Assembly (NCBI GenBank): GCA_900541195.1
Contig: UQIY01000029.1
Coordinates: 1 to 28,526, forward strand
From: an uncultured Collinsella sp.
Lineage (GTDB): Bacteria > Actinomycetota > Coriobacteriia > Coriobacteriales > Coriobacteriaceae
DNA length: 28,526 nucleotides
Direction: 5' to 3'
Under the pieces are notes generated by a model, which searched no databases, was not told the DNA's origin, and saw only the letters and a list, made by a program, of their open reading frames with translations. This document shows positions 16,145-23,801 of the stretch, piece by piece. Position 1 is the first letter of the stretch, and each line of letters starts with the position of its first letter. The translations under genes were made by a program, and so were the position numbers.

Positions 16145-17461
16145 TTACTCGGAAGCAGCCTTCTCGGTCTTCCAGCCATCGACGAAGGCGTTCTTGACGC
16201 CGTCCCACTTGCTGTTGTCGGCAGCATAGGCGATCAGAGCCTGCTTGAGGTTCTTCTTCCACTCCTCAGAGGGGATGTAGACGAAGTCCCAAGCGACGGT
16301 CTTCTTGCCGTCCTTGGCCATGGCGACGGCCTGCTGCGAGAAGACATTGGTGGTTTCCTTGGCGCTCTTGAACGGGGCAGTCAGACCCATCTTGTCAGCG
16401 ATGATGCTGGTGGCGGTGTCAGAAGTGACGCACCAATACATGAAGTCCTCGGTGGCCTTCTGGGCATCCTCGGAAGCCTGGGAGCTGACGCACCAGTAGT
16501 TCTCGCCGCCGGAGCACAGGCCCTGGTTCTCCTCGCCGTCGACACCGATGTAGATGGGCATCATGCCAATCTGATCGTCGGTCATGCCGGCCTTGACGAG
16601 GTCAGAGTAGGCCCAGGAGCCGTTCTGATAGAAGACGGCCTTGCCGGTTGCGAACTCGTTGGTGGCGTCGTCGCCGGTCTTGGAGGCAAGCTGCGAAGGA
16701 TCGCAGGTGGAGTCGGTGATGTACAGGTCGAAAATCTGCTTGAAGTTGTCGAGATACTCGCCCTTGATCTCGTCGTCCTCCTGGTTGTGCTCCTTCTCGA
16801 ACTCGTAGTAGAGCGGGAGGTTGGCGAGGTGGGTGGTGTAGCGCCAGCTGGAGGAGTCATCCATGCCAGCAGAAGTGAAGGCACCCTCAATGCCAAGCTC
16901 GTCCTTGCGGGCCTGGATGTCGTCGGCACAAGCCTTCAGCTTGTCGAAGGAGTTGATGTCCTCGGCCTTGTAGCCAGCCTTCTCGAGCAGCTGCTTGTTG
17001 TAGATGATGCCGTAGCTCTCCTGGACCCAGTCGATACCCAGATCCTTGCCATCGGACTGCAGAGCCAGGGAGTCGTCAATGAGCTCACCGCGGAGCTTGG
17101 TATCGGACAGGTCGGCGCAGTAATCCTTCCAGTTCTTAAGGCCGGTGGGGCCGTTGACCTGGAACAGGGTCGGAGCGGAGCTCTTGGACATCTCGGACTT
17201 GAGCTTCTCCTCGTAGGTGTTGGAGGCAGCGGTCACGATCTTGACCTCGACGCCCTTCTCCTTCTTATAGGCCTTGGCGATCTCCTTCCACTCCTTGTCG
17301 ACCTCGGGCTTGAATTGGAGGAAGTAGACCTCGGCAGCGTCACCAGAAGCAGAGGAGCCGGAGCCGGCAGAACCACCGCAGCCCACGAGACCCAGACCAA
17401 GAACCGCAGCCGCGGAACCAGCAAAGCCCAGGAACTGCCTTCTGCTCATTTCGTTCTTCAT
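16145..17461 (-). CDS. Sugar ABC transporter substrate-binding lipoprotein (CUT1)
   Basis: This 438-residue extracellular solute-binding protein (SBP family 1) delivers an oligosaccharide to the two permeases. The N-terminus has a twin-arginine motif (MSRRQFLGFAG), a hydrophobic core and a lipobox LVGC with the acylated Cys at about residue 28, then a Ser/Gly linker. It therefore looks like a Tat-exported lipoprotein. The mature part is acidic and Lys/Asp/Glu-rich, with SBP-1 features such as AYKKEKGVEVKIVTA and the C-terminal mixed helices. The start at 17461 follows AAAGGGTGG; an ATG 18 bp upstream is less well placed. Substrate unknown; shared operator-like sites with malQ and the PTS gene suggest an alpha-glucoside or maltodextrin. 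Confidence 0.92.
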   Translation of the reverse strand: MKNEMSRRQFLGFAGSAAAVLGLGLVGCGGSAGSGSSASGDAAEVYFLQFKPEVDKEWKEIAKAYKKEKGVEVKIVTAASNTYEEKLKSEMSKSSAPTLFQVNGPTGLKNWKDYCADLSDTKLRGELIDDSLALQSDGKDLGIDWVQESYGIIYNKQLLEKAGYKAEDINSFDKLKACADDIQARKDELGIEGAFTSAGMDDSSSWRYTTHLANLPLYYEFEKEHNQEDDEIKGEYLDNFKQIFDLYITDSTCDPSQLASKTGDDATNEFATGKAVFYQNGSWAYSDLVKAGMTDDQIGMMPIYIGVDGEENQGLCSGGENYWCVSSQASEDAQKATEDFMYWCVTSDTATSIIADKMGLTAPFKSAKETTNVFSQQAVAMAKDGKKTVAWDFVYIPSEEWKKNLKQALIAYAADNSKWDGVKNAFVDGWKTEKAASE

Positions 17462-17569
17462 TACAATCCACCCTTTCACACCGTGGCGGCACCCTTTGCC
17501 GCCGCCTTCGGAGATTGGCTCGGGGACTTTGCCCCTTTTGCTGATTTGTACGATACGCTATTTGGCTAG

Positions 17570-17581
17570 TTGTTTGAACAA
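17570..17581. promoter_or_regulatory. TTGTTTGAACAA operator candidate, ABC operon
   Basis: Twelve bases with perfect TTGTT/AACAA arms, one base off the palindrome TTGTTTAAACAA, 108 bp upstream of the binding-protein ATG. It lies in a 306-bp gap (17462-17767) that also holds a second similar site, the GntR terminator and a GC-rich leader hairpin (about 17484-17505). Confidence 0.45.
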
Positions 17582-17644
17582 GTATTACTAGAGCGGTAGA
17601 AAAACTTCGGTGAACGGTAATTTCAACTTGATACTTGACAAGTT

Positions 17645-17656
17645 TTGTATAAACAA
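17645..17656. promoter_or_regulatory. TTGTATAAACAA operator candidate, ABC operon
   Basis: One base off TTGTTTAAACAA, 75 bp from the site at 17570. On the minus strand it overlaps TTTATACA, a possible -10 region. A CTTGTCAAG dyad lies beside it. Confidence 0.4.
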
Positions 17657-17674
17657 TTATTTGTTATCGAATGC

Positions 17675-17729
17675 AGAGAAAACGCCCGGTCAAGCCGATG
17701 CGTCGTCGGTTTGACCGGGCGTTTTCTCT
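17675..17729 (-). terminator. Terminator of the GntR regulator gene
   Basis: A perfect 19-bp stem (17675-17693/17711-17729) begins about 40 bp after the GntR stop codon. A-rich and T-rich ends on both sides allow termination in either direction. Confidence 0.85.
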
Positions 17730-17767
17730 TTGAGGGCATGAGTCTCGTCAGGCTGCGAGCTAGCCGG

Positions 17768-18487
17768 CTATCGCTTGGAATTGACGCGGTAATGGAAGAT
17801 CTCGGGGTGTGTGCGAGTGTGCGTCACCTCAAACAAGATGCCATCCGAGGTGTACGACTGACTCTCCATGACGGCAACGCAGTTGTATTTGCCGAGGTCA
17901 AGATAGCTGCTGTCCTCATCGTTGGCAAGCTCGACGCTCACTGTACGGCGACTCGCCATCACCTTGACGCCGCGTTTGTGCTCCAGATAGTCGTAAATTG
18001 ACTTTGCGGCGATCTCGGGCGTCAGACCCTTGGCGATCGACTCCAAAAAGTAACCATGGTCTACTTGGCGCGCATTGCCGTTAAGGCTTCGGACACGCAC
18101 CACGCGAATCAACTCCTCGCCCACCTTAAAGCCCAGGTGACGAGAGAGTTGCTCGGTGCAAACCAGATGTTCGAAAGACTTAACGTCCGTCGATGCAACG
18201 GCATTGTTGCGCTTTGCAAACTCGCCAAACGACTCAACCTCTTCGAGTGCGCCCAACATGTCGGTTTCGCCCTTAAGCCAAATAACGCGCACGCCCTTGC
18301 CGTGTATGGGCTGCACAAACATCCCGTCGGCCAGCATACCCAAGGCGCGACGGACGGTATTGCGAGTGCATCCGAACTCCGCGGTCAGCTCGGCTTCGGT
18401 TGGCAGCATCTCCTGAAACGCATAGGTCCCATTAATGATGCGCGAGCGTATTTCTCGGTAGATTCCTTCGTATATCGCTTTTGGCAT
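17768..18487 (-). CDS. GntR family regulator, HutC/TreR-like
   Basis: This 239-residue repressor-type protein has a winged HTH at about residues 4-70 (IYREIRSRIINGTYAF, LPTEAELTAEFGCTRNTVRRAL, IHGKGVRVIW) and a UTRA effector domain. The WLKGETDMLGALEEVESFGEFAKRN linker and the C-terminal SYTSDGILFEVTHTR segment recall trehalose repressors TreR. It is divergent from the PTS-HAD gene and upstream of, but terminated before, the ABC operon. It is the best candidate for binding the TTGTTTAAACAA-like sites in both promoter regions and at malQ, with a sugar phosphate as inducer (inference). AGAGGTG precedes the ATG. Confidence 0.9.
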   Translation of the reverse strand: MPKAIYEGIYREIRSRIINGTYAFQEMLPTEAELTAEFGCTRNTVRRALGMLADGMFVQPIHGKGVRVIWLKGETDMLGALEEVESFGEFAKRNNAVASTDVKSFEHLVCTEQLSRHLGFKVGEELIRVVRVRSLNGNARQVDHGYFLESIAKGLTPEIAAKSIYDYLEHKRGVKVMASRRTVSVELANDEDSSYLDLGKYNCVAVMESQSYTSDGILFEVTHTRTHPEIFHYRVNSKR

Positions 18488-18541
18488 TGTTTCACCTCTA
18501 CATTATTCATTTCCGGCTAGGCACGATAGCATTTCTTAAAG

Positions 18542-18553
18542 TTGTTTAAACCG
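18542..18553. promoter_or_regulatory. GTTTAAAC site in the GntR promoter region
   Basis: TTGTTTAAACCG contains the perfect 8-bp palindrome GTTTAAAC (18544-18551), about 55 bp upstream of the GntR ATG. It may mediate autoregulation. Confidence 0.45.
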
Positions 18554-18650
18554 AATATCGGTAAAGCGACAGGATTTAACCGTTGACGGTTTCTGTCATG
18601 CCCAAATCGGTTTCGCTCAAAACTGCCGGTACGACAATCGTCTGGTCCTC

Positions 18651-18675
18651 TACAATGAATCCATTGTTTAAACGT
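18651..18675 (+). promoter_or_regulatory. PTS-HAD promoter with GTTTAAAC operator
   Basis: A TACAAT -10 box (18651-18656) is followed by TTGTTTAAACGT (18664-18675), placing the palindrome on the transcript start. The malQ promoter has the same two elements in the opposite order. No strong -35 box is visible. Confidence 0.45.
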
Positions 18676-18716
18676 TTCCCCACGCGCAACGCGCCTCGAT
18701 ATTCGGAAGGCAGAAC

Positions 18717-21167
18717 ATGCTGCAAAAAATCCAACGCTTTGGCGGGGCAATGTTCGCGCCCGCCATGCTGTTTTCTATATCAGGCCTCATGGTCGGCGTC
18801 TCCGCTCTCGCAACGACTGCGGACATCGTCGGCGATCTCGCCGTATACGGAACCCCTTGGTACGTTTTTTGGACCATCATCCAGCGCGGCTCGTGGACGG
18901 TCTTTAAACGCCTCCCGCTCCTTTTTGCCGTAGCGCTGCCCATCGGTCTTGCCCAAAAACAACCGGCTCGTTGCTGTCTCGAGGCTCTCGTCGCCTATTT
19001 TGTCTACTGCTTCTTTTTGAGCGAGATCATTAAGCTGAGCGGAGACAACCTTGGACTTGAGTACCCGTCATCTTTGACCTCCGCCAGCGGTATCACCGTC
19101 ATCGACAGCATCAGGACGCTCGACACCGGCATTATCGGCCCGCTGGCGGTATCGGCAACCGTCGTCGCCATCCATGACCGCTTCTACGATGCCAAAATTC
19201 CCGATTGGCTCGGCACCTTCTCGGGCTCCTCGCTGGTCTACCTCATCAGCTTTTTTGCCGTGTTTGCCCTTGCCGCTATCTCGGCCGCCATCGTGCCCTA
19301 CGTATACGATGTAACTGATACGCTGCGTCACGCGCTTGCAGGCGTCGGTCCCTTTGGCGTGGGCATCTTTGTCTTTTTAGAACGAGCACTCGAGCCCTTT
19401 GGCCTGCACCACCTGCTCTACATGCCGATCTACTACGACAACCTGGTCATTAACGACGGCATCTACGCCACGTGGAGCAGTTTGCTCCCCATCCTCTCCC
19501 ATAGCACGCGCCCCCTTAATGAACTTGCGCCGTGGGCCGGTTTTACCGCCACCGGCTGGGTCAAGCTCTTTGGCCTTCCTGCCATCGCAGCTGCGTTCTA
19601 CTCCACCGCAAAACCCGAGCGCCGCGCCGGCCTCAGGGTCATCCTTGTTCCCGCCATCATCGCCTCGGTGGTTTGCGGCGTTACCGAGCCACTCGAGTTT
19701 CTCTTTATGTTCACCCACCCCGGGCTCTTTTTTCTCTACGCCGTCTTATCGTCTTGCCTTGCCACAACCATGAATCTCTTTGGCATCGTCGGCATCTTCT
19801 CGGGCGGCCTCATGGAGATGGCAGCCTTCAACTTTATTCCGCTCATGCGCATGCATGCCGGTGCCTATCTTTTGGCGCTCGGTATCGGCCTTGCCTTTAG
19901 CCTCATCTTTTTTGTGAGTTTTCGAGCACTCATCTTGATCTATGACCTTAAGACGCCGGGCCGCGAGGATCATGTCGCCAATCGCGCGGCAATCGATCAT
20001 TTAACGGGAAGCGGCTTTGCCAAAGAGCAATCTCCCAATGACGAGGTCAATAGTCAATCCGATCAAGATCACGTCCTCGCTGAGCGGGTAATTCAGCTTT
20101 TAGGTGGCGTTGGCAATATTGCGGGCGCAACCAACTGCGCCACGCGCCTGCGCGTCGAAGTCGCAGACCCTTCCATCGTTGCAGATAACGCGTCATTTGT
20201 CGCGGCGGGCGCCAAAGGCCTCATCATTACGGGCAAGACCGCCCAGGTGGTCATCGGCATCTCCGTTCCCCGCGTTAAAGAGCATTTTGACCAGATCATG
20301 GGCCTCGAGCCGGGATTTGTGCCCACCGCCTCGGCCTCCCCTGTCGCCAGCCCAACCCACAAGCACGGCGATATCTGCTTCTTCGACATTGACGGCACGC
20401 TCGCGTGGCAAGACCCTCGAGTGGCACAAGAGCTTCCCGAGAGCGAGCGAGACCTGTCCCCCTATCCCAACGAGGCGGTCTCGCAGGCCATCCGCGATTT
20501 CGTTGCAAATGGCAACATGGCCTTTATCTGCACAGGGCGCACCCTCAGCTGCATCCACCCCAAACTTCTTGAGCTGCCCTGGACCGGCATCGTCTGTCTT
20601 GCGGGCGGTTACGCCGAGATCAACGGACACGCAATTCGCGATCTGTCGATGACGCCCAGCATGCTGCAGCATCTTGCCCCCTATCTTGAGCAGTCGGGCG
20701 AGGTCATCCGCTTTGAGGGCCTCAACGGCGTCGTGCGCATGAGTGCCGATGCCCCCGATGCTCCCGGATACGCGCGCACCCTGGGCGACGCAGTCACGCA
20801 GCTGCAACATTACAGTGTCTACAAGATCTTGATGTCTACATCGCTCGCCAACCACATCGCTCAAGATAAGGCACTTGAGCCGCTGCTGTGCTTTAACGAG
20901 CTCGAACTCGAGGTAACCGAAATCTCGCCCCGCGAATGCACGAAGCGCGGGGGCATCCAGTCTGTACTCGACGCCCTCGATCCCCACCACGGAACCGTGT
21001 ACGGCATCGGCGACGCCAGCAATGACGTCTCGCTGATGAACGCCGTCGATGTCGGCATTGCGATGGGCAACGCACCGGACTATCTCAAGGATAAGGCCGA
21101 TTACGTGACCGACACCGTCGATCACGACGGCGTCGTTGCGGCGCTCGAGCATTTTAGGCTGATTTAG
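18717..21167 (+). CDS. PTS alpha-glucoside-type EIICB fused to Cof-type HAD phosphatase
   Basis: The single 816-residue frame has three parts. Residues 1 to about 415 are an EIIC of the glucose/alpha-glucoside family (MLQKIQRFGGAMFAPAMLF, FGLHHLLYMPIYY, GVTEPLEFLFMF), the membrane channel. Residues about 450-530 are an EIIB domain with the phospho-accepting Cys474 in GATNCATRLRVEV. Residues about 550-816 are a complete Cof/HAD-IIB phosphatase: Asp557 and Asp559 in FFDIDGTL, Thr606 in CTGRT, Lys743, and GDASND (Asp766/Asp770). No EIIA is present; it must come from elsewhere. GGAAGG precedes the ATG. The reading frame shows no break between domains. The likely job is to phosphorylate an alpha-glucoside on uptake and dephosphorylate it, or a derivative, inside. 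The gene is divergent from the TreR-like regulator and monocistronic. Confidence 0.92.
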   Translation: MLQKIQRFGGAMFAPAMLFSISGLMVGVSALATTADIVGDLAVYGTPWYVFWTIIQRGSWTVFKRLPLLFAVALPIGLAQKQPARCCLEALVAYFVYCFFLSEIIKLSGDNLGLEYPSSLTSASGITVIDSIRTLDTGIIGPLAVSATVVAIHDRFYDAKIPDWLGTFSGSSLVYLISFFAVFALAAISAAIVPYVYDVTDTLRHALAGVGPFGVGIFVFLERALEPFGLHHLLYMPIYYDNLVINDGIYATWSSLLPILSHSTRPLNELAPWAGFTATGWVKLFGLPAIAAAFYSTAKPERRAGLRVILVPAIIASVVCGVTEPLEFLFMFTHPGLFFLYAVLSSCLATTMNLFGIVGIFSGGLMEMAAFNFIPLMRMHAGAYLLALGIGLAFSLIFFVSFRALILIYDLKTPGREDHVANRAAIDHLTGSGFAKEQSPNDEVNSQSDQDHVLAERVIQLLGGVGNIAGATNCATRLRVEVADPSIVADNASFVAAGAKGLIITGKTAQVVIGISVPRVKEHFDQIMGLEPGFVPTASASPVASPTHKHGDICFFDIDGTLAWQDPRVAQELPESERDLSPYPNEAVSQAIRDFVANGNMAFICTGRTLSCIHPKLLELPWTGIVCLAGGYAEINGHAIRDLSMTPSMLQHLAPYLEQSGEVIRFEGLNGVVRMSADAPDAPGYARTLGDAVTQLQHYSVYKILMSTSLANHIAQDKALEPLLCFNELELEVTEISPRECTKRGGIQSVLDALDPHHGTVYGIGDASNDVSLMNAVDVGIAMGNAPDYLKDKADYVTDTVDHDGVVAALEHFRLI

Positions 21168-21236
21168 GCACGCTCCATCAAACGCACGCCCGTTGTCCTA
21201 AATCGCCAAAACTGCCGCGCCAAACGCCCTGATGTG

Positions 21237-21269
21237 GCAATATGTTGTCTGCATATTGCATCAATGCAA
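21237..21269. promoter_or_regulatory. Two overlapping palindromes upstream of the prenyl synthase gene
   Basis: GCAATATG (21237-21244) and CATATTGC (21252-21259) form 8-bp arms; TTGCA and TGCAA (21256-21260/21265-21269) form a second dyad. They end 11 bp before the chosen start at 21281 and may be operator or leader structure. An upstream ATG at 21242 lies within the first arm and is unlikely as start. Confidence 0.35.
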
Positions 21270-21280
21270 CCTCAGAAAGA

Positions 21281-22306
21281 ATGCGAGAACCCGTGTCCAG
21301 TCCGTTTACCAGCTTTTTAGCCCAGCACTTTGACCAGATTAACGACTATCTGGCCACGTTCTTTGACGGACAGGCGACCTCTGCCGATATCGAGCGCTAC
21401 CTGTATGCGCCGCTCTCGGCTTTTACGGCCAACGCCGGCAAGCGCCACCGCCCGCTTATCTGTATGCTCGCCGCAACCGCAGTGGGCGGTAGCTTTGAGA
21501 GCGCCCGCAGCGCCGCGGCAGCCATCGAGCATTTCCAGTCGGGCGCGCTGATCCACGACGACATCGCCGACAACGGACAGCTTCGTCGAGGCAAGCCCTG
21601 CATGCACCTTACCGAGGGCACGGGTCTTGCCATCAATTGTGGCGACCTGGCGCTCACCATGGTCACCAAGACGGTTCTCGACGACCCTACGCTGGAGTCC
21701 GACGTGAAGCTGCGCGTGCTCCACGAGCTTACCGAGATGATCGTCCGCACCATTGAGGGTCAAGCACTCGACCTGGGTTGGGTCCGTGACGGGCGCTTTG
21801 ATATCTCGGTTGATGACTACCTGGACATGGCAACGCACAAGACCGCGTTTTACAGCGGAGCCACGCCGCTTGCCGCCGGAGCCATTATCGGCGGCGGCAG
21901 CGATGAGCAAATCGAAGCGCTGCGCGCCTTTGGCCTGCACACGGGCCTTGCCTTTCAGATCCAGGACGACCTGCTCAACCTTGTCGGCACTAAGGAAGCC
22001 GCCAACAAGGACTTCCGCACCGACATCACCGAGGGCAAGCGCACACTTGTCGCCGTACACGCCCTCTCTGATGAGCGCCACCACGACGAGGTCGAGGCGA
22101 TTCTTTCCTCGGGCACCGATGATCCCGCGCAGCTCGCACGCGCCGTGGAGATCTTCCAGGAGACCGGCTCTATCGATTACGCCCACACTTCCGCGCTCGA
22201 CCTGACCGCTAAGGCCAAAGCGGCCATCGAGAACGTTGAGCTTGATCCGCACGCACGCGAGCTGTTCCTCTCCATGGCAGATTTCTTTGTGGAGCGCCTT
22301 AACTAA
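21281..22306 (+). CDS. Polyprenyl diphosphate synthase (trans-prenyltransferase)
   Basis: This 341-residue all-helical enzyme condenses isopentenyl diphosphate onto an allylic primer to give a long polyprenyl diphosphate, probably the menaquinone side chain or another lipid carrier. The first aspartate-rich motif is HDDIADNGQLRRGKP, with Lys/His substrate residues in GKRHRPLI. The second is QIQDDLLN, where the last Asp of DDxxD is Asn; this variant occurs in some family members. The motif GFHTG-like GLHTGLAFQIQDD is clear. The start is uncertain: ATG 21281 (weak AGAAAGA upstream), GTG 21293 or ATG 21242 are in frame. Confidence 0.88.
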   Translation: MREPVSSPFTSFLAQHFDQINDYLATFFDGQATSADIERYLYAPLSAFTANAGKRHRPLICMLAATAVGGSFESARSAAAAIEHFQSGALIHDDIADNGQLRRGKPCMHLTEGTGLAINCGDLALTMVTKTVLDDPTLESDVKLRVLHELTEMIVRTIEGQALDLGWVRDGRFDISVDDYLDMATHKTAFYSGATPLAAGAIIGGGSDEQIEALRAFGLHTGLAFQIQDDLLNLVGTKEAANKDFRTDITEGKRTLVAVHALSDERHHDEVEAILSSGTDDPAQLARAVEIFQETGSIDYAHTSALDLTAKAKAAIENVELDPHARELFLSMADFFVERLN

Positions 22307-22444
22307 CGGGGGTTATAAAACCTGTCAGCAGCGTATTTAGGCACAACTTGCTACACTGTTGAATGCATGTTTATGCATCCCTTTGCGTTGTCTATCCGAC
22401 AGACGCTCAAATAGTACGAATGGTACGCCGAAAGGGGTTCGTTC

Positions 22445-23350
22445 ATGGAACCTATTACAACGGGCATGCAAGGAGCAGCCGTCGAGGACGTGCAGTCTCG
22501 TCTCCTGCAGCTCGGCTACACGATTGATGCCGCCGAAGTCACCGACAAGTACTTTGGAGCCACCACTGAGCAGGCCGTCAGCACCTTCAGACTCGACAGC
22601 GGCCTTGCTGCCGGTCATGCCGTCGATATCCCCTGTTGGAGCGCCCTTGTAGACGCTTCGTATAAGCTGGGCGACCGCACCCTCTATCTGCGCATGCCCA
22701 ATTTCCATGGCGCCGATGTGCAGGCCCTGCAGCGCGCTCTCAACGTTTTGGGCTTTGCCTGTGGCGAAGACGACGGCTACTTTGGCCCGCATACCGAGGC
22801 CGCCCTGCAGCAGTTCCAGGAAAATGTCGGCCTGTTTGCCGACGGCATGGCCTTCCAGGACACCTACGCCTACATCAACCGCCTGCACCATGTGTGGGAG
22901 GGCAAGCCCTCGGTCACCGAAGCCGAGTCCCGTATCGGTTTTGCTCGCGCCGCCAACGTGCTCGAGCGCTTCCAGATCGCCGTTATCGGCGAGGACCCCA
23001 TCGCACGCAGCGTTGCGTCGCGCATGTGGAATATCGCCACGGCAACGACCGACAACAGCGGCATGATGCTCTGCGACTCCGAGGTCCCAACCGACGTCGA
23101 CCTGGTGCTCGAGATCGCAAGCGACGAGCTGCCCGCCGACGCCGCACCGCGCGCCACGATTGCCCTCGCCGAGTGCCACAACCTGGCCCAGCGCATCCGC
23201 ACTGCCAATGTCGCCGCGCAGCAGAAGCCGGCTCGCATTCGCATTGAGCTCACGGGCATGACGCGCTACAACGGCACCTTCACGGCCAGCGACGCGCAGA
23301 CACTCGCCGTACGCCTGCTCGATGGCGTTTGCGATGCCCTCGCAGATTAG
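22445..23350 (+). CDS. Protein with two peptidoglycan-binding repeats and an unassigned C-terminal domain
   Basis: The 301-residue protein has two PG_binding_1 repeats. The first is about residues 5-65 (GMQGAAVEDVQSRLLQLGYTID, DKYFGATTEQAVSTFR) and the second about 85-140 (GADVQALQRALNVLGFACGEDDGYFGPHTEAALQQFQ). There is no signal peptide or membrane segment, so it is probably cytoplasmic unless exported unusually. The remaining about 150 residues (RFQIAVIGEDPIARSVASRM...) are an alpha/beta-looking domain I cannot assign. Double PG-binding repeats without a signal recall CwlM of mycobacteria, a cytoplasmic regulator of MurA; this is only an analogy. AAAGGGG precedes the ATG. tRNA-Gln follows 38 bp after the stop. 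Confidence 0.8.
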   Translation: MEPITTGMQGAAVEDVQSRLLQLGYTIDAAEVTDKYFGATTEQAVSTFRLDSGLAAGHAVDIPCWSALVDASYKLGDRTLYLRMPNFHGADVQALQRALNVLGFACGEDDGYFGPHTEAALQQFQENVGLFADGMAFQDTYAYINRLHHVWEGKPSVTEAESRIGFARAANVLERFQIAVIGEDPIARSVASRMWNIATATTDNSGMMLCDSEVPTDVDLVLEIASDELPADAAPRATIALAECHNLAQRIRTANVAAQQKPARIRIELTGMTRYNGTFTASDAQTLAVRLLDGVCDALAD

Positions 23351-23388
23351 GTAAACTAAACGAGTTGCTTTTGGGCAACACCACACAT

Positions 23389-23463
23389 TGGGACGTAGTT
23401 CAACGGTAGAACTCCGGTTTTTGGTGCCGGCTGTTGGGGGTTCGAATCCCTCCGTCCCAGCCA
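23389..23463 (+). tRNA. tRNA-Gln (anticodon TTG), CCA encoded
   Basis: Acceptor arms TGGGACG/CGTCCCA pair perfectly. The D-arm AGTTCAACGGTAGAACT, anticodon stem CCGGT/GCCGG with loop TTTTGGT (anticodon TTG at 34-36) and T-arm GGGGGTTCGAATCCCTC are all present. Discriminator G is followed by encoded CCA. It reads CAA/CAG codons. Confidence 0.95.
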
Positions 23464-23472
23464 TTAAAATTG

Positions 23473-23504
23473 AGCGCCCTGAGTCCATAACGGCCCAGGG
23501 CGCT
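23473..23504 (+). terminator. Terminator of tRNA-Gln
   Basis: A perfect 9-bp stem (AGCGCCCTG/CAGGGCGCT) begins 9 bp after the CCA and is followed by TTCTTG. The opposite side has CAATTTT, so it could act in both directions. Confidence 0.75.
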
Positions 23505-23512
23505 TTCTTGTG

Positions 23513-23597
23513 GGCAAGCGGAGGGATTCGAACCCGCAAGGAATCTACCTATATAAGACAGACGCCCCAGGCCCATAACGACCAAGAGCGCCTTGCA
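23513..23597 (-). pseudogene. tRNA-like remnant, convergent with tRNA-Gln
   Basis: The minus strand has GGGTTCGAATCCCTCCG (23519-23535), a 17/17 inverted match to the T-arm of tRNA-Gln. It is followed by CTTGC, which can pair with GCAAGG about 80 nt upstream like an acceptor stem. A possible 7-nt anticodon loop TTATATA sits between, but the D-arm and variable region are not convincing. A degenerate copy of the tRNA-Gln terminator (CCATAACG-AC...GAGCGC, 23573-23591; 16/19 identical to 23485-23503) lies within it. Best read as a decayed tRNA or a rearrangement scar. Confidence 0.4.
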
Positions 23598-23656
23598 TCT
23601 AGAATTATCAGCCCTGTTCCGAAAAGCGAGCCGCATGCAACAACCAAGTAACCACA

Positions 23657-23793
23657 GGCCCCGGGAGAGCGGGGACACCGGCTTAGGTTTATCGCGAGTT
23701 CCGCACGAACAGGAGGCCACTTAATGTGGCCTCCGTCGTGAGCAGGACTGTAGAGCAGGAAACCTAAGCCGGTGTCCCCGCTCTCCCGGGGCC
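23657..23793 (+). repeat. Core-and-arms palindromic element, copy B
   Basis: Perfect 34-bp inverted arms (23657-23690 and 23760-23793) enclose a 69-nt core (23691-23759) that aligns end to end with copy A. The first 17 nt are identical; the central hairpin is GGAGGCCAC/GTGGCCTCC (23712-23734) with the same TTAAT loop. The element ends 8 nt before the stop codon of the minus-strand Toprim gene, the same spacing as copy A. Arms share no sequence with copy A. Confidence 0.9.
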
Positions 23794-23801
23794 GGCGGAA
23801 T

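Noticed and set aside
16130..17569. 479-codon plus-strand frame opposite the binding-protein gene
   Set aside because: Low-complexity Leu/Val/Gly antisense frame with no ribosome site; the minus-strand lipoprotein is clear.
23400..23720. Minus-strand frame covering the tRNA-Gln antisense strand
   Set aside because: It translates tRNA antisense and the palindromic element (ending in the familiar spurious GGIRTPNS-type peptide).
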